A stretch of DNA of 52,960 bases, from positions 1 to 52,960 of the forward strand of contig NZ_JAMFTQ010000012.1 of NCBI RefSeq assembly GCF_024160105.1, read 5' to 3'. The notes beneath the pieces are model-generated. The model saw only the letters and a list, made by a program, of their open reading frames with translations. It ran no database searches and was not told the DNA's origin. A program made the position numbers and the translations under genes. The DNA comes from Corynebacterium stercoris. GTDB lineage: Bacteria; Actinomycetota; Actinomycetes; Mycobacteriales; Mycobacteriaceae. Positions 1 to 9,450 of this stretch are shown here, piece after piece; position 1 is the stretch's first letter; each line of letters opens with the position of its first letter.

Positions 1-93
1 GCTCATCGGTTGAATTGTCGGCCGCGTAAGACGTTGGGTTTTGCTACTCCTGCGGAGCGGATGGCGGAGCTGTTAGGTTTAGCTGAAAGCTAG
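1..93 (+). CDS. IS30-family transposase, C-terminal fragment (cut by window start)
   Basis: The first 30 codons in frame 1 read as the end of a transposase and stop at TAG 91-93. The visible tail has the pattern LNxRPRKTLGFATPAERMAELL, which is the usual C-terminus of IS30-family DDE transposases. The segment just downstream (about 98-118, GTTGCAACGACCCCTAGAAT) resembles the terminal inverted repeat of IS30-type elements, so the element probably ends near 118. The rest lies outside the window, so intactness cannot be judged. The family call rests on the C-terminal motif alone. Confidence 0.7.
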   Translation, partial: AHRLNCRPRKTLGFATPAERMAELLGLAES

Positions 94-141
94 GAAATGT
101 TGCAACGACCCCTAGAATCCGCCGACTAGCAGGCACGCGAA

Positions 142-165
142 AAGCCCCGGCCGGGGCCGGGGCTT
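142..165 (-). terminator. intrinsic terminator of the Cj0069-type gene
   Basis: A GC-rich inverted repeat (AAGCCCCGG / CCGGGGCTT, 9-bp stem, 6-nt loop) lies 25 bp beyond the stop of the minus-strand gene at 190-1254. Read on the minus strand it is followed by a short T run (CTTTTCG), as expected for Rho-independent termination. Confidence 0.75.
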
Positions 166-189
166 CAATCGTCGTTAAGCGGGAAGCGC

Positions 190-1254
190 TTAGGAAGCGT
201 TCTTCTCCTCGACGCGCTTGATGGCCTCGTCAGCCACCATCTCCTGGATGCCCATGTCGAGCTCGGAGGTGAAGCCGACGCAGGAGCAGTTGATCTCGCC
301 GAGGACGTAGGTGTCCTCGCCGGTCTCGTCGTCGTCGGCGAGCATGAAGTCAGCGGTCCAGATCAGCGGGATGTTGTCGCCGCCGAGGTTCTCGGCGATG
401 ACCGGGCGGACCTCGGCGAACATGTCGACGAGCTCCTGCCACTCCTCCGGCTTCTGGTAGGTGTACTGCGCACCGGAGAACAGGGTTGCGGAGAATGCGT
501 CGCCGCCGGCGGCCGGCTTCTTGTGCACCACGAAGACCGGGTGCGGGCCGACGAGGAGGATGCGGATCTCGCCCTCGACGATGCGCGGCATGAAGCGCAT
601 GTCGACGAGCATGCCGTTGTCACCCACGATGTACTGGTCGCAGAAGTCCATGAACTCGCCCAGCTCGCGGTCCTCGGTGTGGTTGTCCACAGCCTCGGTG
701 CACTTCAGCTTGGTGTCGAGCGGCAGCGCGGTGCCCGGCTCGACGGAGTTGGCCAGCTCCTCGTCGGCGAGGCGGACGCGCCAGATGCCGGAGCCGGTGG
801 AGCCACGGTTCTGCTTCAGCACGCGCTCACCGTAGGAGAGGGAGGTCGGGAAGGTGTTGTGGAAGGTCTCCACGTCGTAGTACGCGGCGGTGTCGGAAGG
901 AACCAGGTCGGTCTGGTTCAGCTTCACCAGGGCGTCCTTGGCACCGTAGGAGACCATCTCCTCCGGGGTGGACATGCCCACAAGCCCTGCCTCGGAAAGG
1001 CGGGTGAGCAGGTCGAAGTAGCCCTTCTCGCCGCCCGGGACGTTACCCGGGTTCACGCGGGAGATGTAGCCGTCGAAGTTCTCGGAGACGTACTTGAACA
1101 GGTCACCGGCCCACTCCGGGCGGAAGTAAACAACCTCTGCGTGCCAGCCCTTGTCCTTGATCGCGTTGACGATCGGCATGGTGTCCTTGCGGTGGCCGTC
1201 GAAGTACTTGTCGGAGCCGCCCTCAACCTCGAAAACAACAATTGCCTTGTGCAC
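190..1254 (-). CDS. Cj0069-type conserved protein with ATP-grasp-like features
   Basis: 354 aa, cytoplasmic, no signal peptide or membrane segment. GTG start at 1254, preceded by AAAGGG seven bases upstream. The sequence resembles proteins annotated as the Cj0069 family in corynebacteria; I know no proven function for them. Two stretches recall ATP-grasp ligases: a Gly-rich nucleotide-loop-like segment LKQNRGSTGSGIW (146-158) and an acidic C-terminal part ending in EINCSC (320-325), comparable to the metal-binding E/N strand of that fold. The N-terminus (KAIVVFE) looks like a Rossmann-type first strand. Transcribed alone, ending at the terminator at 142-165. A ligase or carboxylate-amine activity is an inference only. 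Confidence 0.7.
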   Translation of the reverse strand: MHKAIVVFEVEGGSDKYFDGHRKDTMPIVNAIKDKGWHAEVVYFRPEWAGDLFKYVSENFDGYISRVNPGNVPGGEKGYFDLLTRLSEAGLVGMSTPEEMVSYGAKDALVKLNQTDLVPSDTAAYYDVETFHNTFPTSLSYGERVLKQNRGSTGSGIWRVRLADEELANSVEPGTALPLDTKLKCTEAVDNHTEDRELGEFMDFCDQYIVGDNGMLVDMRFMPRIVEGEIRILLVGPHPVFVVHKKPAAGGDAFSATLFSGAQYTYQKPEEWQELVDMFAEVRPVIAENLGGDNIPLIWTADFMLADDDETGEDTYVLGEINCSCVGFTSELDMGIQEMVADEAIKRVEEKNAS

Positions 1255-1545
1255 TTAAGATCCCTTTCGGTGTAGATCGTTGCAGTGTTCGCCGCGCCTA
1301 GCGGCGCCGGGATTCTGCCCGGCGGAACTGCGAAGCAGGCCTTGCGTCAGGCCCGAAAATTCCGGCCGTTCCTTAGAAAAACTGTACGGTGTCCGGCGTG
1401 AATCCACCCGGCAAGCAGCACGTAAGTGGTAGAACTCACACACGTTCGGTGGACCCCCAAAACGCCGTCCCCGGAAGGCCTCGCGGCGGTATCGTTGATG
1501 GTGATATTTCGCTTGCACGCCAGAAAGATCCCAGGAGGCGCCCAC

Positions 1546-2433
1546 GTGGGAATTGAGCTGGAGAACAACCCGCAATTCAAAAGTTTCGCGCACCCGGAGA
1601 AGTTCGTCTCCGCGGCGTGGCTGTCGGCCCGCCTGGGCACGAAGGGGCTGAAGGTTGTCGAGAGCGACGAGGACGCCTACCTCTACGACATCGGCCACAT
1701 CCCGGGCGCGGTGCGCATTGACTGGACGCGGGACCTCAACGACCCGGTGGTGCGCGACCTGATCGACGGTGAGGCGTTCGCCGCCCTGATGCGGTACCGC
1801 GGCATTTCCCGCGATGACACTGTGGTGGTCTACGGCGACCGCGCCAATTGGTGGGCCGCGTACACGGCGTGGGTGTTTGAACTGTTCGGCCACCCGGACG
1901 TGCGCCTGCTCGACGGCGGCCGCGATGCCTGGATGGGCGAGGAGCGCGACACCTCGTTTGCGGTGCCGGAGTACCCGGCCAGCGATTACCCCGTCGTCGA
2001 GCGCCGGGATGCGCCGCTGCGCACCTTCGCTTCCGAGCTTTTCGACGTCAGCGATATCCAGCTCATCGACGCCCGCGCGCCTGAGTTGTACGCCGGTGAG
2101 GAGGTGCCGGCGACGGCCGCCACGCAACGCGCGCCGCAGACGCTGCGCTCCGGCCACATCCCGGGCGCGGTGAACGTGCCGTGGGGCCGCTCGGTGTTCC
2201 CGAACGCGCTGTTCAAGGGCATCGACGACATCGCCGCGATTTATGAGGACTTCGATCCGTCGGCACGCACGGTGGTGTACTGCCAGATGGGCGAGAGTTC
2301 CGCGCACACGTGGTTTGTGCTGAACCACATCCTCGGCTTCACGGACGTCTCGCTGTACGACGGCTCGTGGGTGGAGTGGGGCAACATGGTGCGCGTCCCG
2401 ATTGAAACGGGAGCGGGTTCGGCGACGAATTAA
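1546..2433 (+). CDS. sseA: sulfurtransferase, tandem rhodanese domains (SseA/ThtR type)
   Basis: 295 aa. I use GTG 1546 because a perfect AGGAGG sits 7 bases upstream (1533-1538); the reading frame stays open further upstream without a site. There are two rhodanese domains. The N-terminal domain (about 15-145) is inactive-like. The C-terminal domain (about 160-285) carries the active-site loop CQMGESS with the persulfide-forming Cys246 in VVYCQMGESSAHTWF. Such enzymes move sulfane sulfur from thiosulfate or 3-mercaptopyruvate to cyanide or thiols; the loop does not decide the donor. It lies 124 bp before accBC, the arrangement known from Corynebacterium glutamicum, where a sulfurtransferase also neighbours accBC. 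It is probably a separate transcription unit from accBC or only loosely coupled to it. Confidence 0.9.
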   Translation: MGIELENNPQFKSFAHPEKFVSAAWLSARLGTKGLKVVESDEDAYLYDIGHIPGAVRIDWTRDLNDPVVRDLIDGEAFAALMRYRGISRDDTVVVYGDRANWWAAYTAWVFELFGHPDVRLLDGGRDAWMGEERDTSFAVPEYPASDYPVVERRDAPLRTFASELFDVSDIQLIDARAPELYAGEEVPATAATQRAPQTLRSGHIPGAVNVPWGRSVFPNALFKGIDDIAAIYEDFDPSARTVVYCQMGESSAHTWFVLNHILGFTDVSLYDGSWVEWGNMVRVPIETGAGSATN

Positions 2434-2557
2434 CCTACGGTGCCGTAAGTTAGGGCGGGTTTGAGTGTCTTCGGGCCCGCCCCGCGCTGTACTATGAACC
2501 GACACAACCGATATATGTTGGTGCACCTATCTATCTAGCGAGAGACGGGAAGTATTT

Positions 2558-4318
2558 GTGGCTACTACCCCACTGACCAAGGTTCTGGTTGCCAACCGCG
2601 GGGAGATCGCCGTGCGCGTGATCCGCGCAGCGAAGGACGCTGGCCTGGCCTCCGTCGCGGTCTATGCCGAGCCCGACGCGGACGCGCCGTTCGTGTCGCT
2701 TGCCGACGAAGCGTTTGCCCTCGGCGGCACGACGGCAGCCGAGTCCTACCTGGACATGGACAAGATCTTGAAAGCCGCCGCAGACGCAGGCGCTGACGCG
2801 ATCCACCCGGGCTACGGCTTCCTGTCCGAGAACGCGGAGTTCGCCGCGAAGGTCATCGACGCCGGCCTGACCTGGATCGGCCCCTCCCCTGAGGCGATCG
2901 CCGCGCTCGGCGACAAGGTCACCGCCCGCCAGATCGCGGAGAGGGTCGGCGCGCCGATGGCGCCGGGCACCAAGGATCCTGTCTCCACCGCGGATGAGGT
3001 CCTCGCGTTCGCCGACGAGCACGGCCTGCCCGTCGCCATCAAGGCGGCGTTCGGCGGCGGCGGCCGCGGCATGAAGGTCGCCCACACCCGCGAGGAGATC
3101 CCGGAGCAGTTCGAATCCGCCACCCGCGAAGCTACCGCCGCCTTCGGCCGCGGCGAGTGCTTCGTGGAGCGCTACTTGGACCGCGCGCGCCACGTCGAGG
3201 CGCAGGTGCTTGCCGACGCACACGGCAACGTTGTTGTTGTCGGCACGCGTGATTGCTCCCTGCAGCGCCGCTTCCAGAAAGTCATCGAGGAGGCGCCGGC
3301 GCCGTTTTTGACCGACGAGCAGCGCGCGCGCATCCACGACAGCGCCCGGGCGATCTGCAAGGAGGCCGGCTACACCGGCGCCGGCACCGTGGAGTACCTC
3401 GTGGGCTCCGACGGGCTGATTTCCTTCCTCGAGGTGAACACCCGCCTGCAGGTTGAGCACCCGGTGACTGAGGTAACCGCCGGCGTGGACCTGGTGCGCG
3501 AGCAGTTCCGCATCGCCGCAGGAGAACCGCTGCGCTTCACCGAAGATCCGGCGCCGCGCGGCCACGCGATTGAGTTCCGCATCAACGGCGAGGACGCCGC
3601 GGCGGGCTTCATGCCGGCCCCGGGCACCATCAAAACGTATGTCGAGCCGGCCGGCCCGGGTGTACGCGTCGATTCCGGCGTGCGCGCCGGTTCCGTGGTC
3701 GGCGGCCAGTTCGACTCGATGCTGGCGAAGCTCATCGTCTCCGGCGAGGACCGCACGGAGGCGATCCAGCGGGCGCGCCGCGCGCTGGCGGAGTACACGA
3801 TCACCGGCCTGCCCACCGCGATCCCCTTCCACAAGGCGATGGTGGAGCACCCGGCGTTTGTCGGCGACGATGAGGGCTTCGACGTGTACACGCGCTGGAT
3901 CGAGGAAGAGTGGGTCAACGACCTGCCGTCCGCCGAGGACGCCGACTCGGACGAGGATGCCGAGGCAGCCCAGAACCGCATCTTCGCCGTAGAGGTCAAC
4001 GGCCGCCGCATCGAGGTGGCGCTGCCGCAGTCGCTCGTCTTCGGCGGCACGCAACGCCCGCGCCAGAAGAAGCGCCGCTCCAGCCAGTCTAAGGCGGCGG
4101 CCTCCGGCGATACCGTGGCGTCGCCGATGCAGGGCACCGTGATCAAGGTCAACGTCGCCGAGGGCGACGAGGTTGCCGAGGGCGACGTGCTGCTCGTCCT
4201 CGAGGCCATGAAGATGGAGAACCCGGTCAAGGCCCACAAAGCCGGCACCGTCACCGGGCTCGCCGCCGAGGCCGGCACCCAGGTGAACAAGGGCGCCCCC
4301 CTGCTCGAGCTGAAGTAG
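2558..4318 (+). CDS. accBC: acyl-CoA (acetyl/propionyl-CoA) carboxylase alpha subunit: biotin carboxylase + BCCP
   Basis: 586 aa, GTG start 2558. The N-terminal biotin carboxylase begins with [13 protein letters not shown] (8-20) and has the ATP-grasp Gly-rich loop FGGGGRGMK (165-173) and the [14 protein letters not shown] signature. The C-terminal biotinyl domain holds EAMKMENP with the biotin-accepting Lys552, linked by a basic stretch ([13 protein letters not shown]). The protein carboxylates its own biotin with bicarbonate and ATP and hands the carboxyl group to AccD-type beta subunits, giving malonyl-CoA for fatty acids and carboxyacyl-CoA for mycolic acids. No accD gene is in the window, so partners are encoded elsewhere, as usual in corynebacteria. 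Its stop codon touches the stop of the convergent protease gene with no base between. Confidence 0.95.
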   Translation: MATTPLTKVLVANRGEIAVRVIRAAKDAGLASVAVYAEPDADAPFVSLADEAFALGGTTAAESYLDMDKILKAAADAGADAIHPGYGFLSENAEFAAKVIDAGLTWIGPSPEAIAALGDKVTARQIAERVGAPMAPGTKDPVSTADEVLAFADEHGLPVAIKAAFGGGGRGMKVAHTREEIPEQFESATREATAAFGRGECFVERYLDRARHVEAQVLADAHGNVVVVGTRDCSLQRRFQKVIEEAPAPFLTDEQRARIHDSARAICKEAGYTGAGTVEYLVGSDGLISFLEVNTRLQVEHPVTEVTAGVDLVREQFRIAAGEPLRFTEDPAPRGHAIEFRINGEDAAAGFMPAPGTIKTYVEPAGPGVRVDSGVRAGSVVGGQFDSMLAKLIVSGEDRTEAIQRARRALAEYTITGLPTAIPFHKAMVEHPAFVGDDEGFDVYTRWIEEEWVNDLPSAEDADSDEDAEAAQNRIFAVEVNGRRIEVALPQSLVFGGTQRPRQKKRRSSQSKAAASGDTVASPMQGTVIKVNVAEGDEVAEGDVLLVLEAMKMENPVKAHKAGTVTGLAAEAGTQVNKGAPLLELK

Positions 4319-5218
4319 TTAGCGCGCCCAGCCGCGCACCGTCTCAATCAGCTGCACCAGCGTCGGCGTGGCGGCCACCAGCACGCCCATCACGATCGCG
4401 GCGATGACCGGCAGCGTCCCCGCCTGCCAGTCGCTCTCCGCACCGCGTGCCGACGACCGGTCCATCCACCGCTGCTCCACCCGGCCCGCAATGTTGGCGG
4501 CGGCGTCGGTGGCGCTGACGATCGGCGTGCTCACAATGAGCCCCGCGGCTTGGTGGTCGCGGTAGAAGTCGGAGATCAGCGCAATCTCTTCGTCGGCAGT
4601 CGGTGCCGGCCTGTTCGTCGGCGCGGCGGCGCGCAGCACCGTGTGCTCCCCGCTCGGGCTGCCGACGACGCTGTGCCCGGACAGCACGCCCATGAAACCG
4701 CGGCGCCCGTCGACGAACACGGCCCCGCCGGAATCCCCCACCGTCGCCGGCGACTGGTCCCAGTACACGTTGCCGCCGAGCGTGCCCGCGTACGCCCCGC
4801 AGCTTGGGGCGGCCGTCGCTGCGCCGTACGTGCAGATCCGGTCGCCGGCCTTCAGCTCGGAGGGGGAAATCCGAGCGTCGCCAGTAATCCGGTTCTCGCC
4901 GAGCGCCACCTCGTCGTCCCAACGGATGAGCGCCCAGTCATTGCCGGACACCGACGCGCCGTACGCCGTCGACGGGTACAGCGTGCCGGCCTCACGGAAC
5001 TCGCCGCCGACCTCGACCGCCACCCGATCCCCGCCGCGGCCGCAGTGCGCCGCAGTGTAGCCCACACGCGCGTCGCGGTCGTTGAACCCGAGCGTGCAAT
5101 ACGTCGACTCCCCGATCCGGATCCGGTCGCCCTGCCGCGCCTCAACCTCCGCAGCGTGCGCCGGCGCCGCCACCGCCGCCGCGAGCACCACCGCTCCTGC
5201 CAGCCCTGTCCATCGCAT
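4319..5218 (-). CDS. secreted trypsin-like serine protease with C-terminal membrane anchor
   Basis: 299 aa. A signal peptide (about 1-22, Ala-rich, ending AHA) is followed by a chymotrypsin-fold domain with a complete catalytic triad: His58 in TAAHC, Asp94 in NDWALI and Ser163 in GDSGG. Cys41/Cys59 and Cys129/Cys140 are placed to form disulfides. Near the C-terminus a hydrophobic segment (about 267-290) followed by RGWAR would anchor the domain outside the membrane. Substrate unknown. The start codon lies 7 bases after TAGTCT, so the mRNA may be leaderless; the divergent GNAT gene starts 36 bp away. The gene ends exactly against accBC, with no room for a separate terminator. Confidence 0.85.
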   Translation of the reverse strand: MRWTGLAGAVVLAAAVAAPAHAAEVEARQGDRIRIGESTYCTLGFNDRDARVGYTAAHCGRGGDRVAVEVGGEFREAGTLYPSTAYGASVSGNDWALIRWDDEVALGENRITGDARISPSELKAGDRICTYGAATAAPSCGAYAGTLGGNVYWDQSPATVGDSGGAVFVDGRRGFMGVLSGHSVVGSPSGEHTVLRAAAPTNRPAPTADEEIALISDFYRDHQAAGLIVSTPIVSATDAAANIAGRVEQRWMDRSSARGAESDWQAGTLPVIAAIVMGVLVAATPTLVQLIETVRGWAR

Positions 5219-5254
5219 GCGGGTCAGACTACCCCTTCAGCTACGATCGGCCGC
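5219..5254. promoter_or_regulatory. 36-bp divergent leaderless-type promoter region
   Basis: Two -10-like hexamers point outward. TACGAT (5242-5247) lies 7 bases before the GNAT ATG at 5255. TAGTCT on the minus strand (5226-5231) lies 7 bases before the protease ATG at 5218. Neither gene has a Shine-Dalgarno sequence, and the space is too small for one, which supports leaderless transcripts. No clear -35 elements were seen. Confidence 0.5.
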
Positions 5255-5734
5255 ATGTCGCACTTCGCTTTCCGACGAGCAGATGAATCCGACCGCACCT
5301 ACCTCCAGCGCCTGAATTACCTCGCCGACGTGTTCGGCGACGAGACGGCCGAGGTCGGCCCCAACCAAGTCGCCGATGCCGCGCGCTACGTCGGCGATTG
5401 GGACCCGGAGCGCGACGGCGGTGTCATCGCCGTCGACGAGTGGCGCGTGCCGGCCGGCGGCGTGTGGCTGCGTTACTGGTCCGACCCCGCCGACGGCCAC
5501 GCCAACCTGGACCCCGAGACGCCGGAAATCGCCATCGCCGTGGAGAACCGCTTCGCCGGGCAGCGCCTCGGCGCACAGCTGCTGGAGCAGGTCGTCGAGC
5601 TCGCGCGCGAGCAGGGTGCGAAGCGGGTGGCCCTCTACGTCGCACCGGACAACCCGCGGGCGCGCCACCGCTACGAGGAGTTCGGCTTCGTCGACCACCC
5701 CGAGATCGATGACGTGATGACGTTCGAGCTTTAA
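5255..5734 (+). CDS. GNAT-family N-acetyltransferase
   Basis: 159 aa, compact single GNAT domain. The acetyl-CoA binding strand-helix reads AIAVENRFAGQRLGAQLLEQVVELAREQG (about 93-121), with the family Q/R-x-x-G-x-A/G loop at GQRLGA. It is followed by the typical end ALYVAPDNPRARHRYEEFGF, where the Tyr and the EEFGF turn are characteristic. It transfers acetyl from acetyl-CoA to an amino group; the acceptor cannot be told. Start ATG 5255 is preceded by TACGAT at -13 and no ribosome site, so translation is probably leaderless. It converges with pyc over a shared hairpin terminator. Confidence 0.85.
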   Translation: MSHFAFRRADESDRTYLQRLNYLADVFGDETAEVGPNQVADAARYVGDWDPERDGGVIAVDEWRVPAGGVWLRYWSDPADGHANLDPETPEIAIAVENRFAGQRLGAQLLEQVVELAREQGAKRVALYVAPDNPRARHRYEEFGFVDHPEIDDVMTFEL

Positions 5735-5744
5735 ACCGCACGAG

Positions 5745-5797
5745 ACGACGAAAGCGCCGGCGCTCCTGGGTTGGAGGCCGGCGCTTTAAACGTCGTC
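5745..5797. terminator. bidirectional terminator between GNAT gene and pyc
   Basis: Inverted repeat AAAGCGCCGGC (5751-5761) / GCCGGCGCTTT (5777-5787), 11-bp stem with a 15-nt loop, extended outward by GACGACG/CGTCGTC. It carries A and T runs on its two sides, so it can stop both converging transcripts. Confidence 0.85.
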
Positions 5798-5810
5798 AAG
5801 CAAAGTGCCC

Positions 5811-8800
5811 TTAGGCGATGACCACCACCAGGTCGCCGCCCTCAACCTTCGTCGCCTGGGACAGCGCGACGCGCTCGACCTTGCCGTCCTTGGTCGCGGA
5901 GATGTTCGCCTCCATCTTCATGGCCTCGATGGTGGCGACCGGGTCGCCGGCCTTGACCTCGTCGCCGACCTTCACGGTCACGTTCACCACACCGGCGAAC
6001 GGCGCCGCGACGTGGCCCGGGTTGGAGGAATCGGCCTTCTCCACCTCGGCAACGGTGGACTCGGCGTTGTTGTCGCGCACCAGCATCGGGCGCACCTGGC
6101 CGTTGACGGTCAGGATCACCTGGCGCATGCCCTTCTCGTCCGGCTCACCGACGGCGTCGAGGCGGACCACCAGCGGCGGGATGTTCGCGTCGATCTCGCC
6201 GTAGTAGATCATCGTCTCCTCGCCCTCTTCGAGGCCGTAGAAGAAGGTCTTGTCGCCGAGCTGGTCGGTGATGCCGTACATGCGCTCGTGCTCGAGGAAC
6301 TCGGCGTACTGCTTCGGGAACAGCAGCTTGTCTAGGGCCGTGCGGCGGGTCTCGTGGTCGTCGCTCTCCAGATCCGGCGCGAGCTCGGCCGGCACCTGCA
6401 CGGTGTGGTCGACCTCGCCGCGGTTCTCCAGCGCCTTCTCGCGCAGCAGCGGCCAGCCGCCCGGAGGCGTACCAAGCTCGCCCTGCAGGAAGCCGATCAC
6501 GGACTCCGGGATGTCGTACTTGCGCGGGTTCTCGGCGAACTCCTGCGGGGTCACGCCCTGGCCCACGAGCTGCAGCGCCAGGTCGCCGACCACCTTGGAG
6601 GACGGGGTCACCTTCGTCGGGCGGCCGAGGATCTCGTTCACGCCGGCGTAGTAGTCCTCCACCAGCTCGAACTGGTTCGCCAGGCCCAGCGCCTTGGCCT
6701 GGGTGCGCAGGTTGGACAGCTGGCCGCCCGGGATCTCGTGCTTGTACACGCGGCCGGTCGGGCCCGGGATGCCGGACTCGAACGGGGCGTACACCTGGCG
6801 CACAGCCTCCCAGTACGGCTCCATGTCAGAGACGGCCTGGAGGGAGATGCCGGTGTCGCGCTCGGTGTTGGCGAACGCCGCCACCAGTGCGGACATCGAC
6901 GGCTGGGAGGTGGTGCCCGCCAGCGGCGCGGAGGCAACGTCGACCACGTCGGCACCGGCCTGGGCAGCCGCCAGGTAGGTGGCCAGCTGGCCGCCGGCGG
7001 TGTCGTGGGTGTGCACGTGCACCGGCAGGTCGAAGCGCTCGCGCAGCGCTGTGACCAGCTTGGATGCCGCCATCGGGCGCAGTAGGCCAGCCATGTCCTT
7101 CACCGCCAGGACGTGCGCGCCAGCCTCGACGATCTCCTCGGCGAGGTTGAGGTAGTAATCCAGCGTGTACAGGTCCTCGGCCGGGTCCAGCAGGTTGCCG
7201 GAGTAGGCCATTGCGACCTCGGCGACGGTGGTGTTGGTCTCCAGCACAGCTTCGATGGCCGGGCGCATCTGGGAGACGTCGTTCAGCGCGTCGAAGATGC
7301 GGAAGATGTCGATGCCGGAGGTCGCCGCCTCGTTCACGAACGCGCGGGTCACAGACTCCGGGTACGGGATGTAGCCGACGGTGTTGCGGCCGCGCAGCAG
7401 CATCTGGATGTTCACGTTCGGCATTGCCTCGCGCAGCTCGTCCAGGCGCATCCACGGGGACTCGTGCAGGAAGCGCATGCCCACGTCGAAGGTCGCGCCG
7501 CCCCACGCCTCCACGGAGACCAGCTCCGGGGTCAGGTGGCCGACGTGCTTCGCCGCAGCCACGAGGGTGTTGGTGCGCACGCGGGTAGCCAGCAGGGACT
7601 GGTGCGCGTCGCGGAAGGTGGTCTCGGTAACACCCAGCGCGGTCTGGTTGCGCAGCTTCTCCGCCCACTTCTTCGGGCCGAGCTCGAGCAGCTCGTCGCG
7701 GGAACCGCGCGGGGTCTCGCCGTACTCCAGCTTCGGCAGCTTCTTCGACGGCTGGATGTTGGTCGGGCGCGGGCCATTCGGCTTGTTGACGGTCACCTCA
7801 GCGAGGTAGTTGAGGATCTTACCTGCGTCGTCGGCGGCATCCGGAGCGTCCAGCAGGTGCGGGTGGTCCGCGATGAAGCCGGTGTTGATGCGCTCGTTGC
7901 GGAACTCCGGCTCGGAGAGCAACGCGCGCAGGAAGCCGATGTTGGTGGACACGCCGTCGATGGCGAACTCGTTGAGGGCGCGCAGCGCGCGATCCACCGC
8001 AACCTGGAAGTTGCGGCCGCGGCAGGACATCTTCACCAGCAGCGAGTCGAAGTTCGGGGTGATGGTGGTACCCACGTGGACGTTGCCGTCAAGGCGCACG
8101 CCGGCGCCGCCCGGGGAGCGGTAGCCGGTGACGGTGCCCGCATCGGGGCGGAAGCCGTTCTTCGGGTCCTCGGTGGTGATGCGGCACTGCAGCGCCGCAC
8201 CGTGCACCTCGATCTGCTCCTGCTGCAGGTTAAGGTCGGCCAGGTTCGCACCGGCAGCGATGTACATCTGGTTCTTCACGATGTCGATGCCGGTGACTTC
8301 CTCCGTGATGGTGTGCTCCACCTGCACACGGGGGTTCATCTCGATGAAGACGTGGTTGCCCTGCTCGTCGACGAGGAACTCGACGGTGCCGGCGCCCTCG
8401 TAGTTGATCTCCTTGCAGAAGTTCACCGCGTCCTGGCAGATGCGCTGGCGCTGCTCCTCGGTGATGTGCTGCGCCGGGGCGATCTCGACGACCTTCTGGT
8501 GGCGGCGCTGCACGGAGCAGTCGCGCTCGTAGAGGTGGACGACGTTGCCGTGGGAGTCAGCCATGATCTGCACCTCGATGTGCTGCGGCTTGATCACGGC
8601 GCGCTCGATGTACACGCTCGGGTCGCCGAAGGCTGCCTCCGCCTCGCGGGATGCCTCGGCGGCGAGGCGCTCGACGTCCTCGATCTTCTCGATGAAGCGC
8701 ATGCCGCGGCCGCCGCCGCCGGCCACCGCCTTGACGAAGATCGGGAACTCGAAGTCCTTGGCGAACTCGGCGAGCTCTTTCGGGTCGGAGGACGGCTTGG

Positions 8801-9230
8801 AGTCCTTCAGCGTCGGCAGGCCGGCGCGCTCGGCGGCGAGCACGGCCGCGGACTTGTCGCCGGTCAGGTCGAGGGTCTCGGCGGACGGGCCGATGAACTT
8901 GATGCCCTCCTCCGCACAGCGGCGGGCCAGCTGCGCACGCTCGGAGAGGAAGCCGTAACCCGGGTAGACAGCGTCCGCGCCGGTCTGCTTCGCAGCGCGG
9001 ATAATCTCCTCGATGTCGAGGTAGGCCTTCACCGGCTGGCCCTCAACACCAATCTGCACGGCCTCGTCTGCGAACGGGCGGTGGAAGGAGTTGCGGTCCT
9101 CGCGGGGGTAAACGGCAACGGTCTTCGCACCGGTTTCAAACGCGGCGCGGAAAGCACGCACGGCAATCTCGCCGCGGTTCGCTACCAAGATTTTCTTGAA
9201 AGCAGGAAGTTCAACAAGGCGCTCTTCCAC
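5811..9230 (-). CDS. pyc: pyruvate carboxylase
   Basis: 1139 aa, the usual single-chain length. Domains in order: biotin carboxylase (about 10-460; [16 protein letters not shown], the Gly-rich loop VAGGGGRGMRF, EMNPRVQVEHTITEEVTG); the carboxyltransferase TIM barrel (about 540-820; GGATFDVGMRFL, AVKDMAGLLRP, HVHTHDTAG); an allosteric/tetramer linker; and the C-terminal biotinyl domain with EAMKMEAN and biotinylated Lys1105. It makes oxaloacetate from pyruvate, bicarbonate and ATP, the main anaplerotic step in corynebacteria. GTG start 9230 with AAAGGA upstream (minus strand). It is the last gene of a minus-strand block but is separated from prpC by 220 bp, so it probably has its own promoter in that gap. 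Confidence 0.97.
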   Translation of the reverse strand: MEERLVELPAFKKILVANRGEIAVRAFRAAFETGAKTVAVYPREDRNSFHRPFADEAVQIGVEGQPVKAYLDIEEIIRAAKQTGADAVYPGYGFLSERAQLARRCAEEGIKFIGPSAETLDLTGDKSAAVLAAERAGLPTLKDSKPSSDPKELAEFAKDFEFPIFVKAVAGGGGRGMRFIEKIEDVERLAAEASREAEAAFGDPSVYIERAVIKPQHIEVQIMADSHGNVVHLYERDCSVQRRHQKVVEIAPAQHITEEQRQRICQDAVNFCKEINYEGAGTVEFLVDEQGNHVFIEMNPRVQVEHTITEEVTGIDIVKNQMYIAAGANLADLNLQQEQIEVHGAALQCRITTEDPKNGFRPDAGTVTGYRSPGGAGVRLDGNVHVGTTITPNFDSLLVKMSCRGRNFQVAVDRALRALNEFAIDGVSTNIGFLRALLSEPEFRNERINTGFIADHPHLLDAPDAADDAGKILNYLAEVTVNKPNGPRPTNIQPSKKLPKLEYGETPRGSRDELLELGPKKWAEKLRNQTALGVTETTFRDAHQSLLATRVRTNTLVAAAKHVGHLTPELVSVEAWGGATFDVGMRFLHESPWMRLDELREAMPNVNIQMLLRGRNTVGYIPYPESVTRAFVNEAATSGIDIFRIFDALNDVSQMRPAIEAVLETNTTVAEVAMAYSGNLLDPAEDLYTLDYYLNLAEEIVEAGAHVLAVKDMAGLLRPMAASKLVTALRERFDLPVHVHTHDTAGGQLATYLAAAQAGADVVDVASAPLAGTTSQPSMSALVAAFANTERDTGISLQAVSDMEPYWEAVRQVYAPFESGIPGPTGRVYKHEIPGGQLSNLRTQAKALGLANQFELVEDYYAGVNEILGRPTKVTPSSKVVGDLALQLVGQGVTPQEFAENPRKYDIPESVIGFLQGELGTPPGGWPLLREKALENRGEVDHTVQVPAELAPDLESDDHETRRTALDKLLFPKQYAEFLEHERMYGITDQLGDKTFFYGLEEGEETMIYYGEIDANIPPLVVRLDAVGEPDEKGMRQVILTVNGQVRPMLVRDNNAESTVAEVEKADSSNPGHVAAPFAGVVNVTVKVGDEVKAGDPVATIEAMKMEANISATKDGKVERVALSQATKVEGGDLVVVIA

Positions 9231-9392
9231 TATTGGTCCTTTCGGAGGAACGTGATTCCGCAGGTCATTATGTGTCCTGGGTTACGTTGGGTGAGTTTGG
9301 CGGACAATACAACTTTAACGCACGCAGTGTGCGATATTTCTGGTATTACCTTGGTTGGTTTTTTGGGCAGGTACCCCCTACCCCCGAAGCGC

Positions 9393-9432
9393 CGAAGCCC
9401 GGCCGGCTCGGGGACGAGCAGGCCGGGCTTCG
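9393..9432. terminator. hairpin downstream of prpC
   Basis: 12-bp perfect stem CGAAGCCCGGCC / GGCCGGGCTTCG with a 16-nt loop, 18 bp past the prpC stop. No strong T run follows on the minus strand, so it may act weakly or by pausing. The rest of the 9231-9450 gap should hold the pyc promoter, but I see no convincing -35/-10 pair; a T-rich stretch (9354-9364) is the only other notable feature. Confidence 0.55.
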
Positions 9433-9450
9433 CAAACGTCGGCAAGCGAA

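Noticed and set aside
2461..2495. TTGAGT ... TACTAT as accBC promoter.
   Set aside because: Spacing of 23 bp between the hexamers is too long; TGTACTAT may be an extended -10, but I cannot support it.
2531..4237. Long 568-codon frame antisense to accBC (and similar long antisense frames over pyc, icd, prpD and trpS).
   Set aside because: GC-rich codon bias of the real genes leaves antisense frames open; no homology, and the sense genes are certain.
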